NCBI GenBank assembly: GCA_001972305.1
Contig: BDDD01001386.1
Coordinates: 229,356 to 293,355 of the forward strand
Source of the DNA: Cephalotus follicularis
Lineage: Eukaryota > Streptophyta > Magnoliopsida > Oxalidales > Cephalotaceae
Direction: 5' to 3'
DNA length: 64,000 bases
Within the stretch, counting starts at the first letter, position 1, and the number at the start of each line of letters is the position of its first letter. The translations under genes were made by a program, and so were the position numbers. Of this stretch, positions 57,373 through 64,000 are shown in pieces. The notes below the pieces were generated by a model, which was given only the letters and a program-made list of their open reading frames with translations, was not told the origin of the DNA and made no database searches.

Positions 57373-57411
57373 GTATTATGGTTTGTCAAGCTGTAGCTGA
57401 GGCCATAATAT
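57373..57411 (+). other. leader hairpin 3 of element M
   Basis: An 8-bp stem TATTATGG / CCATAATA (57374-57381 with 57403-57410), plus a possible G-U pair outside it, closes a 21-nt loop TTTGTCAAGCTGTAGCTGAG plus G. Compared with B, the A-T pair next to the loop-closing G-C pair has become G-C, with both sides changed. Confidence 0.7.
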
Positions 57412-57593
57412 GCTAGATAGATTCCAATCCCTAGTAGGAGGTTGGACACCTCTCGAATTCCACATGGTGGTGTGGAATACGATTAGAATAGTGGGAGGAA
57501 CCATAAACACCAAAGACCAAGTGTTATGATAGTAACATAAAATCTGGAATAGATGCTTACTCTTGTTTTTAGGTTCCTTATCTTAGATTGCTA

Positions 57594-58965
57594 GATGTGG
57601 CTACTATCACCCTTATTCTTGAGACCAATTAACTCAATGGTCCTAATTTTCGCATTTTGGCAACGGTACTAGGTACTGATACCTCATCTAAAGACTTGAC
57701 TAAGATGGCCAAGTGACGCAATTCCATAGTATAGGCACGGTGCCTTGCAGTAGTAGGAATGGTGCCTGACTACAGCGTCAGTACCAAAATATGGAAAACC
57801 TCTCAGGCATACTTCTCTAAGAGTTGTATGACAAATAGATTGGATGTATGAGGTTCATCTAATCATAATAGCGCTTTAGGATGAGAATGGATGATTTAAT
57901 TGAGCTAAGTGCTCTGTTGGATTATGCGTCGGGAGCGTAAGGGAAAATTTCCATAGAGAAATTTTTTGAGGACCAGAACTCCTTCTGTGAGACAAAGGGG
58001 CACTGGAAAATGGAATAACATGAGTTCATTGCTTTCACTACCACTGATCCACCTTAGAAAGGTGCTTCAGAACCTTAGAGGTACTATACAATTGAGAGTT
58101 GTTATAGAAGTGGATTTATGGCTTTGTGTTGGATCTAGGATCATCAACAAAGCTATAGGATTTATGAATTATTGGTATATAAATTTTTTGTGTTAAGACT
58201 TGGACCTGGTGGTTATATACTAAACTCAATTAGAAACATTATAAGTATTTATTCACTTACACAAAATGGACTTACAGCTCGATTTTGAGAACAATGATTG
58301 TTCTTTGCTGTATAATATTGTTTGGGTATATAATGGGATTATTGTAAATGGTCCACAAGTTTGAAACATAATATTTTAAAAATTTAGCAAGGAACTCATA
58401 AAAGACAAAGAGGAGCAGACAGGTAAGCCTGTTAAAACACTTTGATTAGATCTAAGAGGCAAATACCTATCTGGTATATTCCAAGATTATCTTAGAGATA
58501 ATGGAATACTTTATGCATGGACCTGTTCAGGAACACTATAACTTAACGGTGTATCCCAAAGGAGGAACCGGACTTTGATGGACATTGTCTGGTTCATATT
58601 GCATTTTTAATGACCTCCCTACCTCATATTTGGGGATATGAGCTGGAAGCAGCAAAACATACCCCGAATTGGATTCCTTAAAGATCTGTGCCCTATATTC
58701 TAATTATAGATAAAGAGGAAACCTATAAAGAGGCTGGAGCCTAATAACCTAGATGTGCGGTTGGAATGCTGTCGGTTTGTGGATTATCCTCAGGAAACTG
58801 AGGGATACTATTTCTATTGTCCCGAAAAATACAAGGTATTTGTTACATGTAATATTGTGTTCCAAGAGAGGGAGCGCCCTCTCCAAGGAAGCAGTGGGAG
58901 TGTAGTGGAACTATAGGAGTTGCCACAACTAGAAACCATGCATGATTTAAAGGAATTGGAATTTT
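57594..58965 (+). pseudogene. copia gag-pol remnants, element M
   Basis: The gag start is recognisable (ILETN then NGPNF) but the gag body is lost. From about 58110: a protease/pre-integrase block (DLWLCVGSRIINKAIG). From about 58435: integrase (LRGKYLSGIFQDYLRDNGI, NGVSQRRNRTLMDI) and the following GYYFY-like segment to about 58920 (KQWECSG). Many stops and frameshifts. It is interrupted at 58966 by the SIRE-type end N. Confidence 0.8.
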
Positions 58966-59003
58966 AAAGTCTACAATTCACCCCCCTCTTGTAGTCTTTC
59001 AAT

Positions 59004-59015
59004 TGGTATCAGAGC
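59004..59015 (+). other. primer-binding site of element N (initiator Met tRNA)
   Basis: TGGTATCAGAGC, perfect, two bases after the LTR end TTTCA. Confidence 0.93.
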
Positions 59016-59055
59016 GGGTATCTCATTATTCTTAATTGTTAGAGATAAAAGATCT

Positions 59056-59960
59056 ATGGCAACTTTCATTTGTGGTTAAACTCAATCCCTCTATAGCCCC
59101 CCTTACTTTGATGGTGAAAACTATGGTTATTGGAAAACTAGAATGACTGTTTTTTTTTTCAAGCTTTGAACTATGATTTGTGGGATATAATTATGGATGG
59201 TCCTATTATACCTACTACTATAGTTGATTGCAAAGGTGTGCTAAAACTTAAAAATGAGTACACTATTTTTGACAAGAAGAATTTGCAATTGAATGCTCGT
59301 GCGATGCATGTTTTTTATTGTGCTTTAGGCCCTAATGAATTTAATAGAATACGTTCATGTCTTTCAGCTAAAAAAAAATGGGATAAACTTGAGAGTACAC
59401 ATGAGGGTACTAATCAAGTCAAAGATTCTAGAATTGATATGCTTATTAACGAATATGAATTATTTGAGATGAGACATTATGAATCTATCTATTATATGTT
59501 TGATAGATTTACCAATATTATAAATTCGATAAATTCTCTTGGTAAATAATTTTCTAATAATGAACTTGTGAGAAAAATCCTTAGGTCCTTGCCCAAATCT
59601 TGGCAAGATAAAGTGACCGCTATTGAAGAAGCAAAGGACCTCACCAAGCTTAAATTGGAAGACCTTCTTGGATCACTCCTCACACATGAGCTTGCAATGT
59701 GGAGGATAGAACATGGAAATGAAGAGATGGTTGTGTTCAAATCATTAATAAAAGAAAATAGTGATGATGAAGAAGAAGAAGTTAGCAAAGAATGGAAAAA
59801 TAGGTATGATTTTAGCTCCGATGATGAAGAAGTTGCAAAATTTTGCATGATGGCAATAGAAGAAGGACTAAATAATGAGGTATACAAATTTTCTCATACT
59901 TATAATGAACCTTATAAATTTGTAATTGATTTTAAAGATAAATGGTTAAATCCAGATTAA
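59056..59960 (+). pseudogene. SIRE-like copia gag, element N
   Basis: ATG at 59056. It reads TQSLYSPPYFDGENYGYWKT (typical gag N-terminus), NYDLWDIIMDGP, MHVFYCALGPNEFNRIRSC, KKKWDKLESTHEGTNQVKDS, LRSLPKSWQDKVTAIEEAKD, LEDLLGSLLTHELAMWRIEH and an acidic region, ending at the TAA at 59958. Defects: TAA near 59077, a frameshift in the T-run at 59150-59159, and TAA at 59547-59549. No zinc knuckle is reached before the end. Gag-only remnant. Confidence 0.9.
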
Positions 59961-60143
59961 TCAATTATATTTTACTTTGTTTTATTGAATCAATAATATT
60001 TATATATCTATATATACATATGTTTATTTGAGAAATATTAATGAAGTTTCTTTGAATACTTAATGTTTACATTTGGATCCTATAATGTTAAAATGTGTTT
60101 ATATATGCCATGTAAGATAGTTATTTGTTAAACTAACATAAAT
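59961..60143. other. A/T-rich junction between N and K
   Basis: No gene or repeat of note. TATATA-rich near 59995-60025. The left border of the K LTR lies somewhere here and cannot be fixed. Confidence 0.5.
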
Positions 60144-60939
60144 GGCATCGACGCTATTTAAATATCTTGTTTCCTGTAAAATTGTTCTACATTTACAGGT
60201 GTTTTTTTTATGAACGACATCGATGTTTTTAAGAAACACATCGATGCGTTTCATTGTTGTCAGAACTTAAAAGTTACAGGCATGTTTTACACACAAGCAT
60301 CGATCCGATTTAGTAAAACCATCGATGTTGGATCAAAAGAAGTCGACGTCTTTTCTACCACATCGACGCGTTTTTCATATCATTGAAGATGGGATCGACG
60401 CAGTTCATATGACATAGATCTCGGCTACAAGTCCAGAAAACACATCGATGCCCACATAAGACATCGACGCCTATCATTCATTTAAAAAGGACATCGACAC
60501 CTTTCAATGAAGTCGACGCTTTTGACCGATGATTTCCAAAGCTCTATTTTTTATGATTTCCAAAAAGGGGGAGAGAATATTAAAACAAGGCACATGAAAA
60601 ATGTGAAAGAGTATGGTATGCTAAAGGTAGAATTTCTCTCTTAACAGTATCGCCTCTTTCAATTTTGAGTACTGACGCTTTGTTCTTCAGTATAGCCTCT
60701 TTCAATTTTGAGTGCTGACGCTTTGTGCTCTTTAGTGGTCGACTCTTTCATGTAACTCTCGACGCCTTAACACTTCACAATCCCATAAGTGTCGCCACTT
60801 TAAATTTAGGAGTCGACAGTTTACTTGTTTAAAAACGATTTGTATCTGCTTTGTGTTATTGTTTATCTTGCACAAAACAAACTCATTAGTGGCAAATATG
60901 TTATCATCAAAATTAGGAATTGAGACATAAATGTCAACA
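60144..60939 (-). repeat. partial 3' LTR of element K with palindrome arrays
   Basis: Sense start TGTTGACATT at 60939. Units at 60144-60527 (GGCATCGACGC, GACATCGATG, CACATCGATGCG, AGTCGACGTC, GACATCGACGCC, AGTCGACGC) and a looser group at 60651-60835. A 43-bp tandem duplication (CCTCTTTCAATTTTGAG at 60653 and 60696) lies in the second group. Confidence 0.75.
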
Positions 60940-60953
60940 ATCTCCCCCTTTTT
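60940..60953 (-). other. polypurine tract of element K
   Basis: Sense AAAAAGGGGGAGAT directly before the LTR start TGTTGACA. Confidence 0.88.
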
Positions 60954-61991
60954 GATGATGACAAAAAATTTGCTATAAAATTTGAATAGAATGCAAAAGA
61001 GATTATTATAGAAATGTAATGATCAAAATTTGCTCCCCCTCAATTTTTGCTCTTTCTTTCATTGTGCAAAAATTAACAAAAACTTGCATACTCCCCCTGC
61101 ATAATTTGAACATAACCAGCAAAATGCAAATATGCAAAACATCAAAATGTACTTCAACAAAATACAAATATGCAAACTGTCTACCTCCCTGTGCAGAACA
61201 CCAAAATGCAAATTTGCAGCAAAATAACTCTAAGCTCTGCACAACAAAACACCAAAATGCACCTTGCATAGCAAAACACCAAAATGCACAGCAAAATGCA
61301 AATATGCCAGCTATTAACACTCAGACTATAACATGACTAACACAAACAGCATGAATATTTGCAAAAACAGCAGCCCTGCAAAAATATAGCAATAACCTGC
61401 AAAATGCCACAATACAAAGCCTGCAATGCAAACATAGCATGAACAGCCTGCAATGCAGAAATAGCATGAACAAGCCTGCAAAATGCCACAATACACAGCC
61501 TGCAATGCAAACATAGCATGAACAGCCTGCAATGCAGAAATAGCATGAACAAGCCTGCAAAATGCCACAGCCTGCAAAATTATCAAAATGCTCAGCAGCC
61601 TGCAAAAATGCCAACATGATTAACAATACATAGCCTTCAACATCAAAACCTACAACCTGCAAAATTTAACCTACAACCTGCAAGCCTGCAATATCATAAA
61701 ACAGCAATATGCACTGCAACAACAACAACAATATCAAAATCCAATCATAAAACAGCAATATGCACTACAACAACAACAACAATATCAAAATCCAGCAACA
61801 ATCTCAAAATGCTCACTGCAGGAGGTCTGCAAGCAATCACAAACATGATAACATGATTTCTCCCCCTTTTTTTGTTATCATCAAAAAGAAATCAAATAAA
61901 TATGAAGTGAGTAATACATAATTAAATAAAGATCATGTAGACATAATCCATCATTTAAACAAATAATACTACTAGACTATTTAAAAAAGTG
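60954..61991 (-). repeat. repeat-rich non-coding tail of K (79-bp and 51-bp tandem repeats)
   Basis: Saturated with CTGCAAAATGC and GCAAAACACCAAAATG words. A 79-bp unit starting CCTGCAAAATGCCACAATAC occurs at 61396 and 61475, with a partial copy at 61554. A 51-bp unit starting ATCATAAAACAGCAATATGC occurs at 61693 and 61744. A second purine-tract-like CTCCCCCTTTTTTT (61861-61875 on plus) precedes TATCATCAAAAAGAA. The long minus-strand ORFs here (Cys/His-rich) are products of the repeats. Confidence 0.85.
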
Positions 61992-63221
61992 TCAATCTTC
62001 CATTTGATCATCGTCATCTCCTAGATCTTCAATGTAGGTGTTATGATCTTCGATGTCATCTTCTGGACTTGACGATTGTATCATTCCTTCATCCCCTATA
62101 AGTCCTTTTTCAAACAACTTTCTTTCTAGTCTAGATTGTTTACTTTTAATACTTTTGATGTCTTTTGCCATATTTCGTTGGTTGCTTTAAATGCCATGGA
62201 TAGCTTGAATAAGCTGATCAAACTGACTAGAAGTAAACAAATTAGTAGGACTACTCTCAATTTCAGGAGCCATTTCCTCTTGGCCTTGTACTTCTTCACC
62301 TTCTTCATCTCCTTCATCTTCGTCATCAATTCTGTTAGAATCTTCATTTCTTGGAATCCATGTCCCAAGCCTTTTGTGTCTTTTAAAGCCCATTCTACCA
62401 AGTGTGCCTTTTCCTAGAATATCAGCCCTTTGAAGAGCATGATGCACTTCCTCCTCTAGCTCGATTTCAAAGTGCATAAGAATTTTGGTAACTATATTAC
62501 CATAAGCCAATCTGGCATTGTCACGGGAATGTATTCCCTTCATATGATTCATAATCAACAGAGGAATATTGATTCTCCTACCAGTAACAATGTGAAACAT
62601 AGTCAATGCTTCCATATGTGTTACTTCATCAAAACCGCCAGACTTTGGTAACACATGTGTGGCAACAACTCTATGTAGAAATCTATAATGCAAAGGTAGA
62701 TTTCTAGAATACATTTTATCTATAGGTTGAGCATGTTCTCCAAACAATAATTGAACACATTCCTCTTTACTAAAATTGTCATCTTCAACCCAAGTTCTAT
62801 TTGACCAAGATCTTGTACCATCACAGGGAATATCCAAAATAGAAGCTAGGGTTGCATAATTCATCAAGATTGGTTTCCCATTCATACTAGTTGATAGAGT
62901 AACTGATGTGCTAAAACCGAAATTAGCATAAAACTCTTTCATTAAATCAGGGTAAAATGGCAGGTTTATCATGAACATAGGTCTCAAACTTAAGCTGTCA
63001 ATCCAACCAACAATAGGAAAATATTCGGCACTACAAAACTCAAAATCCAAGACTTTACCAGCAAGAACTTTCCTATCAAAATATGTTGGAGGATACCTTA
63101 TACCATGGTGAGGAAATAACTGCTCTGGCTCAACCGATTGGGCGCTTTTCCTAGCTCCTCGTTTCATCCCTGTAGAACTGCCTTCTCCTTGTGTAAAACT
63201 AGGGTTTTTAGTTTTAGGCAT
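61992..63221 (-). pseudogene. envelope-position ORF of SIRE-like element K (one stop)
   Basis: ATG at 63221 (MPKTKNPSFTQGEGSSTGMK). It is open for 344 codons to a TAA at 62184-62186, and the same frame then continues about 64 codons (IKSIKSKQSRLERKLFEKGL ... acidic tail) to a TGA at 61992-61994. The core (FDRKVLAGKVLDFEFCSAEY, PFYPDLMKEFYANFGF, NYATLASILDIPCDG, PLHYRFLHRVVATHVLPKSG, MEALTMFHIVTGRRINIPLL, LGRMGFKRH) matches the D protein block by block. An acidic segment and a helical tail follow. No signal peptide or membrane helix is visible. Conservation in two deletion derivatives that lost pol suggests this ORF matters for their spread, but its function is unknown. Confidence 0.8.
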
Positions 63222-63359
63222 GATTTTTGGGAGAAGAAAGAGTAGTGATTTGTAGAAGAGATCAGTGGGTTATTGTCGCTGCACAGAGACAAAGGGAATC
63301 GACAGTTATATGAGAAAAAGATTTGCAAAAATTAGGTCAAACGGCGCTTTAAAGAAAAT

Positions 63360-63440
63360 ATATATCTGCGCAAAGGCTGTCGACTTTTAAGTTGAAACAG
63401 CTGCCGCCTAATATTGAGGCGTCGGCGCCTTAATAAAAGA
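63360..63440. repeat. small GTCGA-type cluster upstream of the K ORF
   Basis: CTGTCGACTTTT, CTGCCGCC and GGCGTCGGCGCC within 80 bp, 140-220 bp before the ATG. The position matches the D array at 16494-16780. Confidence 0.5.
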
Positions 63441-63558
63441 AATATATATTTATACAACTAGCACGTGCCAAAATAAATATAAAAAACAAATATATATAAA
63501 AATATAAAAAAAATATAAAAAAAATATATAAAAATTACTTTTTAATCAATTTCACATA

Positions 63559-63852
63559 ATCCTAGCTCCATTCTAAATTTTGAGAAAGATTGTTCATCTA
63601 AAAGTTTTGTAAAAATATCTGCTATTTGATCTTTTGTTGGTACAAAAACAAGTTCAATGTCATTTCGTTCAATGTGATCCTTAATAAAATGATATCGAAT
63701 ATCTATATGTATGCAAATCAAAAGTAGAATTTTTAGGATACCATAAACCTAAAGATGGTGTATATGCTAAGTATTTAAAAATACGTTTGACAGCATGAAG
63801 ATGTGATTCTTTGGGACATGCTTGAAAACGAGCACATAAACATACACTAAAC
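63559..63852 (-). pseudogene. RT and RNase H C-terminal scraps, element K
   Basis: The minus strand reads CARFQACPKESHLHAVKRIF, KYLAYTPSLGLWYPKNSTFD (end of RT). It then jumps directly to HIDIRYHFIKDHIERNDIEL and VFVPTKDQIADIFTK, ending FSKFRMELGLCEID. The RNase H middle is deleted at about 63706-63715. Confidence 0.85.
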
Positions 63853-63984
63853 GTCCCAGATATTATAATCTAGAGATTGAATAAAAATAGTCATTTTGGC
63901 TTTCCAGTGACTATAATTATTTCCATCAAAAAATGGTGGTTTTGAAATATTTTGGCTTTCACTAGAATTAAAGTTCATGGCCAT
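63853..63984 (-). pseudogene. gag N-terminus, element K
   Basis: ATG at 63984: MAMNFNSSESQNISKPPFFD, GNNYSHWKAKMTIFIQSLDY, NIWDV, then an immediate switch to RT sequence. The junction lies at about 63850. It is a SIRE-type gag start like that of N. Confidence 0.85.
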
Positions 63985-64000
63985 TTTGATCTTTAAATCT

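Larger units (their letters stand above)
56320..57590 (+). other. leader of element M with hairpin motifs
   Basis: Holds three copies of the GTTTGTC...TAGCTGAGG loop motif near 57085-57108, 57254-57274 and 57382-57402. No ORF of note. The palindrome array of the B leader is not present in this aligned part. Confidence 0.7.
56280..58965 (+). mobile_element. decayed copia element M, same family as B
   Basis: The leader at about 56320-57590 aligns collinearly with the complement of 21040-19830, including TAGTGGGAGTTT, CTGCGTGCA.CAT, the hairpin motifs and CCAAGTGTTATG before gag. Gag and pol remnants follow. LTRs and PBS are missing. Divergence from B is high, so M is old. Confidence 0.8.
58966..59960 (+). 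mobile_element. SIRE-like copia element N, 5' fragment
   Basis: The last 36 bp or so of a SIRE-type 5' LTR (ATTCACCCCCCCTCTTGTAG then TCTTTCA), PBS, and gag. LTR bulk, pol and 3' LTR are absent. It lies head-on to element K, which is on the other strand. Confidence 0.75.
60144..64000 (-). mobile_element. SIRE-like copia deletion derivative K (5' end beyond window)
   Basis: Minus-strand order: gag N-terminus (63984 to about 63853), RT C-terminal scrap, RNase H C-terminal scrap, palindromes, envelope-position ORF, repeat-rich tail, PPT (60940-60953), and 3' LTR start TGTTGACATTTATG at 60939. Two internal deletions removed most of gag and pol, while the downstream ORF stayed almost intact. The LTR start is nearly the same as that of D, so the two belong to the same broad lineage. 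Confidence 0.8.

Noticed and set aside
61321-61662. Cys/His-rich minus-strand ORFs resembling a small secreted protein
   Set aside because: These are translations of the 79-bp tandem repeat. Several overlapping frames are open at once.
1-64000. Host genes, tRNA or rRNA genes, DNA transposons with terminal inverted repeats
   Set aside because: No exon-like reading outside retroelement domains, no tRNA cloverleaf or rRNA sequence, and no TIR plus transposase were found by eye. Very small MITEs could be missed.

Overview
This window is plant nuclear DNA, most likely from a large, repeat-rich dicot genome. It is made almost entirely of LTR retrotransposons of the usual plant lineages: Ty1/copia of a Tork-like and a SIRE-like type, Ty3/gypsy chromoviruses of a Tekay-like type, and an Athila-like element. 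I find no host protein-coding gene, tRNA or rRNA in the 64 kb. The species cannot be named from the sequence. Nearly every reading frame is interrupted, and many of the stops look like C-to-T or G-to-A changes (CAG to TAG, CGA to TGA, TGG to TGA or TAG). This is the decay expected of cytosine-methylated heterochromatin.

Left half (1-33549): four levels of nesting can be read from target-site duplications (TSDs). Copia element F (+; 1-1572 and 31062-33549) was split by gag-only gypsy element A (-; 1573-31061; TSD accta/acctg). One LTR of A was split by copia element B (-; 1899-23770; TSD aactg/aacag). B was split in its RNase H domain by Tekay-type element C (+; 4423-14062; TSD gcggc on both sides), and its RT domain is replaced by a truncated SIRE-type element D (-; about 14498-17333). 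The other LTR of A carries a 743-bp solo LTR, E (29343-30085; TSD tgact). The two LTRs of A act as filled and empty sites for each other and confirm the insertions of B and E.

Middle (33550-51517): the LTR of F is broken by LTR G (+). G is split by J, a degraded minus-strand element with two long, variable LTR arms. The left arm of J is split by I (-; 37418-46803; TSD gatag on both sides), the best-preserved element here, with a nearly open protease-RT-RNase H-integrase-chromodomain frame. G resumes at about 51312 and ends at 51517, where it abuts an unrelated Athila fragment. That points to recombination between elements.

Right part (51518-64000): Athila-like L (-; gag and protease, PBS, 5' LTR), a ruined copia M (+) of the B family, a SIRE-type 5' end N (+; PBS and gag), and SIRE-type deletion derivative K (-), which runs off the right edge. 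K has lost nearly all of gag and pol but keeps a long 'envelope-position' ORF.

Two signals stand out. First, clustered palindromes built on GAC(A/G)TCGA(C/T)GTC recur in at least 13 arrays inside LTRs or leaders of elements from four unrelated lineages (Tork-like copia, SIRE-like copia, Tekay-like gypsy, Athila-like gypsy). A sister array built on CAG(T/C)CGACTG sits in LTR G with the same layout around the promoter. Second, the leader of the B/M copia family holds repeated hairpins with a constant 21-nt loop. One stem shows a compensatory base-pair change between B and M, so it is a good candidate for a functional RNA signal such as packaging or dimerisation.
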